Below the pieces are notes generated by a model. It was not told the origin of the DNA. It saw only the letters and a list, made by a program, of their open reading frames with translations, and did not search any database. A stretch of 40,969 nt of DNA from Coriobacteriales bacterium. GTDB taxonomy: Bacteria; Actinomycetota; Coriobacteriia; Coriobacteriales; UBA8131. Both the position numbers and the translations under genes were made by a program. The stretch spans positions 1 to 40,969 of the forward strand of contig JAISUQ010000029.1 in assembly GCA_031272005.1 (NCBI GenBank), read 5' to 3'. Shown piece by piece: positions 1 through 7,694 of this stretch. The first letter of the stretch is position 1; each line of letters starts with the position of its first letter.

Positions 1-213
1 CAGGGCGATGTAAGGCTTATCCTTGAACAGGTTGCGCAGGAAATCCAGATAGGCCTTCTGGGCCTCCGTATCGCGGCGGTGTATACGAAAGTCGCAGTCC
101 CACTCGTCGATGATGAAGACGAAGCGGGTGCCGGTCTCCTCGTAGATTGACAGCAGTCGCCAGGTCAAGTCGTCTTCGCTGGCATTGCTGGGATACGCTT
201 TGTCAAGCTCTTT
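1..213 (-). pseudogene. AAA-ATPase-like (PF09820-type) fragment, 5'-truncated
   Basis: The minus strand encodes 71 in-frame residues running off the window edge. They contain a Walker B-like FVFIIDEWD followed by AYLDFLRNLFKD, as in the AAA-ATPase-like family usually fused to a PD-(D/E)XK nuclease domain. No Walker A and no start codon are found in this frame upstream: the frame continues into the neighbouring endonuclease gene without ATG, GTG or TTG at a sensible place. The homologous part begins right where the upstream gene stops (218-216). I infer a 5'-truncated relic. The rest lies outside the window, so a full-length gene with an odd start cannot be wholly excluded. Confidence 0.6.
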
Positions 214-215
214 GA

Positions 216-1190
216 TTATCCTCGCACCCGAGGTAGCAGTTGACGGCGTAGCTCGATATGGGCAGCGTTGAAGTTTTGTTCCGGTGTGCGCAGTCGCTTG
301 TCCAGCAGAACAGCCAGCGCTTCGGCCACTCTGCGCAACTCCGAGTTGCTGACAATCTGCCGACGGGTAACGGTGATAACCTCCACACCCATTGCGGCCA
401 GTGTATTGCGGCGTTTGGCGTTGTCGTTGACCTGCTCTTCTGACAGGTGATAGTCGCGGCTGTCATACTCTACGTCAACCTGGTAATCTGCCCAGTACAG
501 GTCGCAAACGAAGTGACTCCTGTGGGTTGTGCGTTTGGCTTCAGCGGAGCCCGTTATCCTGGTATTGAGTTGCGGCGCAGGCAAGCCATAACCGCCCAGC
601 CGATAAGGCAGGCAAAGCAGCATGGCAAGGATGGTTTCCATAGGTGATCGGGAATCTGCCAGGACATACTTTATAGCCCGCATGGCCTGCTTGCGCCCCT
701 TGAGGCCAGTAGCAGCATTGGCAAAGGCCTGCAATTTAGCCACAGTGGTCAACGGGCTGGCCAGAGTGAATCCCTGGCCAGTGCTTTCGTTGGCCGCCAG
801 GCGATAGGAACCACACAGTTCGTAACCTAGCGCTATCAGCTCAGGCAAGGTCAGCTTGCCAGCCATCTGCACAAAGCATAACTCCGGCGAGCTCACGTAA
901 GGTCCGTCCTTGGCCTTCAGGAAACTGCCAGCAGGCAACTGGGTGGTCAGGATGTGCGACTTGATGAATCCAGCACCTTTGCGCCCAGCCTTACTGCCCA
1001 CCAGGATGTGCAGGGGTTTATCCAAGCTCCATAGCTCAACAGCACGCAGGCTGCCTGCATCAGGCAGCTTAGCTGCGGGCAGCTTCTGGCTTACTCGCCG
1101 CACACAGCTATAGCGTGTAACCCTGGCATCACCAAGCTGGTAGTAGCGCCAGAATTGCAAGGCCGAGTCATGTGAGATGAACCACTTCAT
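216..1190 (-). CDS. DUF559/Vsr-like endonuclease-domain protein
   Basis: A 324-residue protein of unknown specific role. The C-terminal third (about residues 225-300) has the pattern of DUF559/Vsr-like PD-(D/E)XK nuclease domains: CDLYWADYQVDVEYDS, then a His and Asp/Arg-rich helix, then AAMGVEVITVTRRQI. The N-terminal half resembles the winged-helix/AbiEi-like part of proteins with this architecture, including VSSPELCFVQMA near residue 100. The ATG at 1190 is the only sensible start and lies 25 bp from the inverted-repeat element at 1216-1422, so the native promoter may have been displaced. The gene stands alone between a broken ATPase and the fatty-acid operon. Such proteins are often found in variable regions; a defence or mobile-element role is inference only. 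Confidence 0.65.
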   Translation of the reverse strand: MKWFISHDSALQFWRYYQLGDARVTRYSCVRRVSQKLPAAKLPDAGSLRAVELWSLDKPLHILVGSKAGRKGAGFIKSHILTTQLPAGSFLKAKDGPYVSSPELCFVQMAGKLTLPELIALGYELCGSYRLAANESTGQGFTLASPLTTVAKLQAFANAATGLKGRKQAMRAIKYVLADSRSPMETILAMLLCLPYRLGGYGLPAPQLNTRITGSAEAKRTTHRSHFVCDLYWADYQVDVEYDSRDYHLSEEQVNDNAKRRNTLAAMGVEVITVTRRQIVSNSELRRVAEALAVLLDKRLRTPEQNFNAAHIELRRQLLPRVRG

Positions 1191-1215
1191 TTAGCTACTG
1201 TAACACGATTTAGAT

Positions 1216-1422
1216 ATTTTTTGGCAGAGAATTACGAAAGGGCGATGTTTTCTCCGGCATTTGAGCGCTTATCGTTTGACCGAAGAAAACCATGCGGAGA
1301 AATTCAAGCCATCTACATGCGTAAACGCAGTGTGTTGATAGCTGTGCTGGAATCCGGCATTGAAAAGGTAGGTGTTTTTGCCATCCCAAACATCGCCCTT
1401 TCGTAATTCTCTGCCAAAAAAT
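1216..1422. mobile_element. MITE-like element with perfect 35-bp inverted repeats
   Basis: Positions 1216-1250 and 1388-1422 are perfect reverse complements (35 bp each) around a 137-bp centre. The arms contain GGCAGAGAATTACGAAAGGG and its complement. The centre holds short repeats of TCCGGCATT but no convincing gene. Size and structure fit a non-autonomous miniature element. No transposase and no clear target-site duplication were seen. It fills most of the gap between the endonuclease gene and the fatty-acid operon end; 1423-1531 shows nothing further, including no clear terminator. Confidence 0.7.
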
Positions 1423-1531
1423 GGGGATTTTGCGAAACGGTGATGGCTGGCTGGCCCAGCGTGCCAGCAAGTGCCTTACTCAACGTCTGCCGACAATGCC
1501 TGCCCGCAGATTCTTGCACATGGTGTCTTGG

Positions 1532-1981
1532 CTACTGCAAACTGATCTCTGGCATCAGTTCCTGGTTGATTACTTCTAAGGTGTGCTGGAAGATGCGGAG
1601 TTCTTCGGGGGAGAGGCGTTGGCGGATGCGGTTGACTACCTCGCCAACGTAGTCGGTGTTGATCTTGGCGTAGTCATTGAACTTTTTGGTGACGGCCAGG
1701 CGATACTCGCGCTTGTCGGTGTCGGAACGCTGCTTGGCCACATAGCCTTTCTTGATCAGGCTCTGGACCTTGTAGGTGGCGTTGGCCTGGGAGATGTCTA
1801 CGAACTTGGCAAAATCGCCGATGGTCGGGTGCCCCAGGGCGTTGATGACCTCTACGCAGAAGGTCTCCACTGCCGTCAGTGTGGCTTCGCGCGACTCGAA
1901 GCGGCCGAAGATCTTGCGGTAGAACTGCAGCTTGAATTTGGTATAGACGTCGATAAAGGCCTGGTCAAGCGGTTTATCCAT
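1532..1981 (-). CDS. MarR-family regulator, FabT-like
   Basis: A 149-residue winged-helix protein. The recognition region reads TIGDFAKFVDISQANATYKVQSLIKKGYV, followed by the wing RSDTDKREYRLAVT, both typical of MarR regulators. An ATG at 1990 is possible, but AGAGAGG lies 9 nt before the ATG at 1981 and directly against the 1990 codon, so 1981 is preferred; it overlaps the end of fabZ by 8 nt. It is the last gene of the fatty-acid operon. MarR proteins in such clusters (FabT in streptococci and relatives) repress fab genes, often with acyl-ACP as corepressor. The two palindromes at the operon promoter are the obvious candidate operators. Family assignment is firm; function is inferred from context. 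Confidence 0.85.
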   Translation of the reverse strand: MDKPLDQAFIDVYTKFKLQFYRKIFGRFESREATLTAVETFCVEVINALGHPTIGDFAKFVDISQANATYKVQSLIKKGYVAKQRSDTDKREYRLAVTKKFNDYAKINTDYVGEVVNRIRQRLSPEELRIFQHTLEVINQELMPEISLQ

Positions 1982-2516
1982 TGGCGTCATCCTCTCTGGA
2001 CGCGTTCTCTGAAGCCGTGTTTGCTGGGGGTGTGCTTGCTCGCGGTGTGCTTGCTCCGGTGGTGTCCTCCCCGGGCACATCAGGGTCTTCTGCCATCAGG
2101 GCGAACGAGATCTCGGCGCTGCAGGCCAGCTGGCCGTCAACCAAGGCGCGGCCTTCGCCAAAGCCGATACTGCCGCGCATACCGGTGATCTGGCATTCCA
2201 GCAACAGCACGTCTCCTGGCACCACCGGCTTGCGGAAGCGGGCTTTCTTCACGCCGCCGAAAAAGGCCAGCCGCCCGGCGTTCTCCGGTACGCTGAGCAG
2301 CGCCACGGCGCCAGTCTGGGCCAGCGCTTCGAGGATCAGCACGCCGGGCATCACCTTTTGCTGTGGGAAGTGCCCCGCAAAGAACGGCTCGCCCGCCGTC
2401 ACGCATTTCTGCGCCTTGGCGTATTGGCCGGGCTGCATCTCCAGCACCCGGTCGATGAGCAGAAACGGCGGGCGGTGGGGGAGAATCTCCTGGATGGCTT
2501 CGATGTCCAAAGTCAT
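1974..2516 (-). CDS. fabZ: 3-hydroxyacyl-ACP dehydratase FabZ
   Basis: FabZ removes water from 3-hydroxyacyl-ACP in the third step of each elongation cycle. The hot-dog fold motifs are clear: ILPHRPPFLLIDRV (residues 11-24), AGHFPQQKVMPGVLILEALAQ with His49 and Glu63 as the expected catalytic pair, and FFGGVKKARFRKPVVPGD. The enzyme core ends near residue 145. A Thr/Pro/Ala-rich tail of about 35 residues follows, unlike the usual ~145-residue protein. A strong Shine-Dalgarno AAGGAG sits 6 nt before the ATG. The 190-bp gap to fabF carries tandem repeats; the 3' end overlaps marR. Confidence 0.95.
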   Translation of the reverse strand: MTLDIEAIQEILPHRPPFLLIDRVLEMQPGQYAKAQKCVTAGEPFFAGHFPQQKVMPGVLILEALAQTGAVALLSVPENAGRLAFFGGVKKARFRKPVVPGDVLLLECQITGMRGSIGFGEGRALVDGQLACSAEISFALMAEDPDVPGEDTTGASTPRASTPPANTASENASREDDANG

Positions 2517-2546
2517 ACGTTACTCCTTAACTATAATGCTCGCATG

Positions 2547-2679
2547 GCGGGCGGTCACGCGAGCGGTCAAAACGGGCTGCCAGCGTGTGCGGTCAATACG
2601 GGCGGTCATGCGAGCGGTCAAAACGGGCGACTGCAGCAGGCAGTCACGCGAACGCTCAAAACGGGCAGTCAAAGCGGGC
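2547..2679. repeat. Three 31-bp degenerate tandem repeats between fabF and fabZ
   Basis: Near-identical 31-bp units lie at 2547-2577, 2598-2628 and 2636-2666, with partial units at 2587-2603 and 2665-2679. The shared core is GCGAGCGGTCAAAACGGGC. Unequal spacing (20 and 7 bp) argues against CRISPR. This is the only sizeable gap inside the otherwise tightly packed operon. It could be neutral minisatellite DNA or an mRNA element separating fabF from fabZ-marR; the sequence does not decide. Confidence 0.75.
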
Positions 2680-2706
2680 GACAACAAAGGTTGCCAATCC
2701 AGGCAA

Positions 2707-3996
2707 TCAATGATATTCGGAGACGACCAGGCTGGCGTTGTGCCCGCCGAAGCCCAGGGAGTTGGACAGGGCATGGCGCACCTCAGCGTTGCGGCCAGTC
2801 CCGGGCACCACATCCAGGTCGCATTCCGGATCCGGAACCCGGTAGTTGATGGTCGGTGGCAGAAAGCCCTCGCTTACCGCCAGCGCGCAGACGATGCCCT
2901 CCACCGCTCCAGCCGCGCCCAGCAGATGCCCGGTCATAGATTTGGTGGAGCTGCAGGGCACGGTGCACCCGGCGCCGAAGACGGCATGCACGGCCAGCGT
3001 CTCGCCCTTGTCGTTGAGCGGCGTGGAGGTGCCGTGGGCATTGATGTAGCCCACATCGCTGGTGGTGATACCGGCGTCGGCCAACGCCAGTCGCATCGCC
3101 CGGGCGGCGCCGGTACCTTCCGGGTCCGGCGCGGTCATGTGGTAGGCGTCGCAGGTGGCACCAAAGCCGCTCAACTCGGCGTAGATGCGGGCGCCGCGAG
3201 CCAGGGCGTGCTCCAGGCTCTCCAAAGCTACGATGCCGGCGCCTTCTCCCAGCACAAAACCGGAGCGCTCCAGGTCGAAGGGGATGGAGGCACGCGCCGG
3301 GTCGCTGCCGGTATGCAAAGCCTGCATCGAGGTAAAGCCGCCCATCGCCAGCGGGATGACACAGGCCTCCGCCCCACCGGCCAGCACCACATCAGCATAA
3401 CCGTGGCGGATGTGGCGCATCGCCTCACCCAGGGCATGGCTGCTTGAGGCGCAGGCGGTGACCACACAGGAGCTGTCGCCTCGAAAACCGCTGTCGATGG
3501 CAATCCGCCCTGCTGCCATATTGGGGATGGTGGTGGGGATATAAAACGGAGAAACCCGGTCCCAGCCGCGCTCCTGGGCCCGCAGGTGTTCGCGTACCGT
3601 GGTCGCCAGGCCGCCGATGCCGCTGGCTACCAGCACGTCGGCGCGCTCCAGGTTGGTGTTCTCGGCGCTGATGCCGCTGTCGCGCAGGGCTTCGCGGGCG
3701 GCAATCAGGGCCAGCAGAGTGAAGCGATCCATCTTGCGGGCTTCAGCGGCGGAGACGTACTCACCGGGCTCGATATGCACCTCGGCGGCCAGCTTGGCGG
3801 CCTGGTCTGTGGCGTCGTAGGCACTGATGGGCGTAATGCCGCAGCGTCCGGCGCGGATGGACTGCCAGAAGCTGGTGACGTCGTTGCCCAGTGGTGTGAC
3901 GGCACCCAGGCCGGTGATTACAACGCGCTGACGTACTTGCGACATACCATGCGCAGCCTGCTCGTTGGTCTGCGGTTGTCCTTGCGTGTTACTCAT
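2707..3996 (-). CDS. fabF: 3-oxoacyl-ACP synthase II FabF
   Basis: A condensing enzyme that elongates acyl-ACP with malonyl-ACP. The thiolase-fold motifs are intact: VVITGLGAVTPLG (25-37), active Cys182 in TACASSSHA, His321 in NAHGTSTPLND, His357 in GHLLGAAGAVEG, and the C-terminal NSLGFGGHNASLV. Its 429 residues include an N-terminal extension of about 20 residues (MSNTQGQPQT...), so an inner start at Met18 is possible. The chosen ATG overlaps the fabG stop as ATGA, which supports translational coupling. Confidence 0.95.
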   Translation of the reverse strand: MSNTQGQPQTNEQAAHGMSQVRQRVVITGLGAVTPLGNDVTSFWQSIRAGRCGITPISAYDATDQAAKLAAEVHIEPGEYVSAAEARKMDRFTLLALIAAREALRDSGISAENTNLERADVLVASGIGGLATTVREHLRAQERGWDRVSPFYIPTTIPNMAAGRIAIDSGFRGDSSCVVTACASSSHALGEAMRHIRHGYADVVLAGGAEACVIPLAMGGFTSMQALHTGSDPARASIPFDLERSGFVLGEGAGIVALESLEHALARGARIYAELSGFGATCDAYHMTAPDPEGTGAARAMRLALADAGITTSDVGYINAHGTSTPLNDKGETLAVHAVFGAGCTVPCSSTKSMTGHLLGAAGAVEGIVCALAVSEGFLPPTINYRVPDPECDLDVVPGTGRNAEVRHALSNSLGFGGHNASLVVSEYH

Positions 3997-4766
3997 AGCG
4001 TCATCCCTCCGTCCACGCAGATTACCTGTCCGGTGATATAGCTGGCCGCATCGCCGGCCAGGAAGGCCACCAGTGCGGCTATGTCTTCAGGCTGCCCTGC
4101 CCGGCGCAAGGCGATACCGGCCTGTACGGCGGTTCGGGCCTCTTCCGGCATGGCGTCGGTCATGTCGGTGGCGATGAAGCCGGGCGCCACGGCGTTGACG
4201 GTGATATTGCGGCTGCCCAGCTCGCGAGCCAGCGTCTTGGTCAGGCCGATCAACCCGGCCTTGCTGGCGGCGTAGTTGGCCTGGCCCGGGTTGCCGGCGA
4301 TGCCCACCACGCTGGTGATGTTGACGATACGTCCGCCGCGCTGCTTGACCATGTTGCGGCTGGCCCGTTTACAGCAGAGGAAGGCGCCCTTGAGATTGGT
4401 GTCCAGCACTGCATCGAAGTCCTCCTCAGACATTCGCAGCAGCAGGGCATCGCGGGTGATGCCGGCGTTGTTGACCAGGATGCCCACGCTTCCCAGCGTT
4501 GCCTCTACCTGCTCAAACAGCGACTCAACGCCCTGCGCCTCGCTGACGTCGGCGGCAAAGGTGGCGAAGCGGGCGCCGCCGCCTCTGTCATCGTTGACTG
4601 TGTGTGCGAATTGCCTGGCAGCCTGCTCGCAGAGCGCCCGCGTCTCCTCCGCCGCCGCAGCGTTGCCGGCGTAGTTGATGGCGACATCATGGCCGGCCTG
4701 CGCCAGTGCCAGGCAGATGGCGCGGCCGATTCCCCGCCCGCCGCCGGTGACCAATGCGGTACTCAT
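3993..4766 (-). CDS. fabG: 3-oxoacyl-ACP reductase FabG
   Basis: An NADPH-dependent short-chain dehydrogenase that reduces 3-oxoacyl-ACP. Visible motifs: TGGGRGIGRA (7-16) for cofactor binding, NNAG at 99-102, and the catalytic Ser152-Tyr165-Lys169 set (NITSVVG and YAASKAG). Its 257 residues are slightly more than the usual 245; a short Asp/Gly-rich insert near residues 57-66 accounts for this. It starts 5 nt after the fabD stop and overlaps fabF by 4 nt. Confidence 0.95.
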   Translation of the reverse strand: MSTALVTGGGRGIGRAICLALAQAGHDVAINYAGNAAAAEETRALCEQAARQFAHTVNDDRGGGARFATFAADVSEAQGVESLFEQVEATLGSVGILVNNAGITRDALLLRMSEEDFDAVLDTNLKGAFLCCKRASRNMVKQRGGRIVNITSVVGIAGNPGQANYAASKAGLIGLTKTLARELGSRNITVNAVAPGFIATDMTDAMPEEARTAVQAGIALRRAGQPEDIAALVAFLAGDAASYITGQVICVDGGMTL

Positions 4767-4771
4767 CGTGA

Positions 4772-5731
4772 CTATCCTCTCTGCTCGCTGTTCAAGTTAT
4801 CGCCCCAGTCTGCAATGATGGTTTGCAAATCCTCCACAACCTGGATACTGCGGCACTCCAGCTCGGGGGCGGTCTTGCGGATAAAACCGCTCAGAGCCTT
4901 GCCCGGGCCAATCTCGATGACCCGCCGGATGCCCGCGTCGCGCAGCGCAAGGATGCTCTGAGCGAAGCGCACCGGTGCAATCAGCTGACGCACCAGCAGG
5001 GCTGCCACCTGGTCATCTGAGGCAGCAGCAGCGGTGGCGTTGAATACCACTGGCACCTTTTGCGGCGCCAGCTCGGTCTGTGCCAGCCGCTTTTGCAATG
5101 CCGGTTGCACAACAGCCATCAGCGGCGTATGAAAGGCACCGCTGGTGGCCAGGGGCAGGCAGCGTTTGGCACCGCGCGCCTGGCATAACTCGGCGGCCTT
5201 CTCCACGGCAGCCGGCTCACCGGCGATGACCACCTGGCCGGGGCAGTTGTAGTTGGCGCAGGCCACCACGCCCAACCCGGCGGCAGCAGCCTCGGCCACG
5301 GCTGCTTCCACATCAGCATCGGCCAGGCCGAGAACGGCGCACATCCCGCCCGCTGCAGAGGCAGCAGCCTCGGCCATTCGGGCGCCCCTGAAGGCCAGCA
5401 GCGAGATCAGCGTCTCGGCATCGAACACCCCGGCAGCATGCAGGGCGCCATATTCGCCCAGCGACAGCCCGGCGGTCATCTGCGGTGCCAGGCCGGCCTC
5501 GCGCAGCAGCAACGTGACGGCAGCCGCAAATGCTGCCATGCAGGGTTGGGTGATGCGGGTATCGGCCAGCTCATCGGCAGAGGCCTCGAAGCAGGCGGCG
5601 GCCAGGTCGAAGCCGGCGGCGTCGCTGTCAAACAGCGGGCGCACCTGCGGGTAGAGCTCGTAGAAGTCGTGTCCCATGCCGGGGGTTTGGGAGCCCTGAC
5701 CGGCATAGAGCCAGGCGGTTGGGGTGCTCAT
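4772..5731 (-). CDS. fabD: Malonyl-CoA:ACP transacylase FabD
   Basis: Transfers malonate from CoA to ACP and so supplies all condensing enzymes. The 319-residue protein starts MSTPTAWLYAGQGSQTPGMG; GQGSQ is at 11-15, nucleophile Ser90 lies in GLSLGEYGAL, and the catalytic His is in GAFHTPLM. The frame stays open further upstream, but the ATG at 5731 overlaps the fabK stop as ATGA and gives the family's usual N-terminus. AccDA provides its malonyl-CoA from the same operon. Confidence 0.95.
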   Translation of the reverse strand: MSTPTAWLYAGQGSQTPGMGHDFYELYPQVRPLFDSDAAGFDLAAACFEASADELADTRITQPCMAAFAAAVTLLLREAGLAPQMTAGLSLGEYGALHAAGVFDAETLISLLAFRGARMAEAAASAAGGMCAVLGLADADVEAAVAEAAAAGLGVVACANYNCPGQVVIAGEPAAVEKAAELCQARGAKRCLPLATSGAFHTPLMAVVQPALQKRLAQTELAPQKVPVVFNATAAAASDDQVAALLVRQLIAPVRFAQSILALRDAGIRRVIEIGPGKALSGFIRKTAPELECRSIQVVEDLQTIIADWGDNLNSEQRG

Positions 5732-6657
5732 AACTCCGGCAGCCCCTTCCGGACCTTTGCGTAATCGCTCATCAATTCGGAGAAGATGCTGGCCAGCGGG
5801 CGTATCTCGGTCAGCTGACCGGCCACCTGCCCGGCCATGAACGAGCCGCGCTCCAGGTCGCCCTCGCGCACCGCCCGCTTCAGCGAGCCCAGGGCCATGC
5901 CTTCGAACTCCTCGCGGCTGGCCCCGGATTGCTCCAGCGCCAGATACTCCCGGCTCATCTTGTTCTTCAACAGGCGCACCGGCGTACCGCTGACCCGGCC
6001 GGTGACGGTGGTACCGGTGTCGCGGGCGTCCAGCAGGGCCTGCTTGTAGTTGGCGTGTATCGGGCATTCCTCGCTGACCAGCAGCGCCGTGCCCATCTGG
6101 GCGCCGATTGCCCCCAGCGCCAGCGCCGCGCAGAGCTGGCGTCCGGAGGCGATGCCCCCAGCAGCGATGACCGGGATGGAGACGGCCGCCACCACCTGCG
6201 GTAGCAGTGCCATGGTGGTCAGCTCGCCCACGTGGCCGCCGCTCTCGGTGCCCTCGGCCACCACGGCATCCGCTCCGCTGCGCTCCATGCGTTGGGCCAG
6301 CGCCACACTGGGGATGACCGGGATGACCTTGGCGCCGGATGCCTTGAAGGCTGCGATATAGGGCGCTGGATTGCCGGCGCCGGTGGTGATTACCGGTACG
6401 CGCTGCTCTACCAGCAGCTCAGCCAGCTCGGCAATCTGCGGATGCATCAGCATCAGGTTGACGCCGAAGGGCTTATCGGTCAGTGTGCGCAGCTCGGCAA
6501 TCTCGGCGCGCAGGGCTTCGGCGGATAAACCGCCGCTGGCGATAATCCCCAAGGCTCCGGCCTCGCAGACGGCGGCGGCAAAGCGCCCGGTGGCAATCTG
6601 AGCCATGCCACCCTGCATGAACGGATACCTGATACCCAAGAACTCATTCAACAACAT
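5728..6657 (-). CDS. fabK: Enoyl-ACP reductase II FabK
   Basis: An FMN-dependent enoyl-ACP reductase that replaces FabI. The 309-residue TIM-barrel protein begins MLLNEFLGIRYPFMQGGMAQ and shows VITTGAGNP, the EGTESGGHVG segment with the conserved His, and AAGGIASGRQLCAALALGA for flavin phosphate binding. The start is chosen by GGGAGAAG about 6 nt upstream and by the family N-terminus. The gap to fabH is 20 nt and to fabD a 4-nt overlap. No FabI, FabL, FabM or FabA is present in the cluster, so FabK is the sole reductase visible here. Confidence 0.93.
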   Translation of the reverse strand: MLLNEFLGIRYPFMQGGMAQIATGRFAAAVCEAGALGIIASGGLSAEALRAEIAELRTLTDKPFGVNLMLMHPQIAELAELLVEQRVPVITTGAGNPAPYIAAFKASGAKVIPVIPSVALAQRMERSGADAVVAEGTESGGHVGELTTMALLPQVVAAVSIPVIAAGGIASGRQLCAALALGAIGAQMGTALLVSEECPIHANYKQALLDARDTGTTVTGRVSGTPVRLLKNKMSREYLALEQSGASREEFEGMALGSLKRAVREGDLERGSFMAGQVAGQLTEIRPLASIFSELMSDYAKVRKGLPEL

Positions 6658-6677
6658 CGGACTTCTCCCTTTGGTTC

Positions 6678-7694
6678 TCAATACTCCATACACACGGCGC
6701 CAGAGGTCAGTCCCGCGCCGAAACCGGCCAGCACCAGGCGTTGACCACGCAACAGGCGCCCGGAGCGGGCCAGCTCGTCCAAGGCCAGCGGGATGCTGGC
6801 AGCCGAGGTGTTGCCAAAGCGTGCCAGGTTGACAAAGAAGCGCTCCAACGGCAACCCCAGACGCCGGGCGGCAGCGGCGATGATTCGCTGGTTGGCCTGA
6901 TGACAGACGAAATGCTCGATGTCTGCCAGCGCCCACCCGGCCTGCTCCACCACCTGGCGCGCCCCGCTGACCAGCGCCTCCACGGCAAAGCGGAACACCT
7001 CCGGCCCGTCCATGCGGATATAATCGCGCACCGAAAGCGTCACGTCATCGCCTTGTGCCCGCGCCAGCCACTCAAAGCGTCCCGTCGTCTTGCGCACCAC
7101 TGCCGCACCCGCCCCATCGCCAAACAACACGCAGGTGTTGCGGTCTGTGAAATCAACAACGTGGGAGAGGACCTCGCTGCCCACCAGCAGCGCCGTCTCG
7201 CCCTCGTTGAGCAGGCGTTCGGCTGCGATCAGGGCGTAGACGAAGCCGCTGCAGGCGGCGTTGACATCAAAGGCCAGCAACTGGCTGGGCAATCCCAAAT
7301 CACGCTGCAGGTAGCAGGCCAGTGAGGGTGCAGCGGCATCAGCTGTGATTGAGGCGCATAACACTAGCTTTATAGCGTCAGTGTCAGCACCGCTGCCGGA
7401 ATTGCGACCGGAATCACAGCCGGAATCGCGTCCTGTCGCGCAGCCGGACCCAGCGGCGGACCCAGCGGTGAATCCAGCGGCGGACACAGCGTTGTACCCA
7501 GCTGCCGCCAGTGCCTGCGCGCCAGCCTCCCGCGCCAGCGACAGCGCCGTCTCGGTCTCGGCGACATAACGGCTGTGGATGCCGGTGCGTGAGACAATCC
7601 ACTCGTCGCTGGTCTCCACCATCTGCGCCAAATCGTCGTTGGTCAGTACGCGGCGCGGGTGAGCGCTGCCGGTGGCGAGGATAGACAGTCCCAT
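6678..7694 (-). CDS. fabH: 3-oxoacyl-ACP synthase III FabH, with low-complexity insert
   Basis: Starts fatty acid synthesis by condensing an acyl-CoA primer with malonyl-ACP. The catalytic triad is visible: Cys148 (NAACSGF), His265 (CHQANQR) and Asn295 (RFGNTSAAS). The N-terminal ILATGSAHP and SDEWIVSRTGI are typical. Unusual is an insert of roughly 35 residues at about 69-105, rich in Gly/Ala/Ser/Asp (for example GSAAGSGCATGRDSGCD), in a stretch that is a short loop in E. coli FabH. The DNA there is repetitive. All active-site residues are present, so the enzyme is probably functional. It overlaps accDA by one base (TGATG). Confidence 0.93.
   Translation of the reverse strand: MGLSILATGSAHPRRVLTNDDLAQMVETSDEWIVSRTGIHSRYVAETETALSLAREAGAQALAAAGYNAVSAAGFTAGSAAGSGCATGRDSGCDSGRNSGSGADTDAIKLVLCASITADAAAPSLACYLQRDLGLPSQLLAFDVNAACSGFVYALIAAERLLNEGETALLVGSEVLSHVVDFTDRNTCVLFGDGAGAAVVRKTTGRFEWLARAQGDDVTLSVRDYIRMDGPEVFRFAVEALVSGARQVVEQAGWALADIEHFVCHQANQRIIAAAARRLGLPLERFFVNLARFGNTSAASIPLALDELARSGRLLRGQRLVLAGFGAGLTSGAVCMEY

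Noticed and set aside
2547..2679. Possible CRISPR array
   Set aside because: Only three units, with spacing of 20 and 7 bp and repeat-derived spacers; no cas genes in the window.
1981..3447. A 488-codon plus-strand frame opposite fabZ and fabF
   Set aside because: It is antisense to two clear enzymes and runs through the 31-bp repeats; no start signal or domain.
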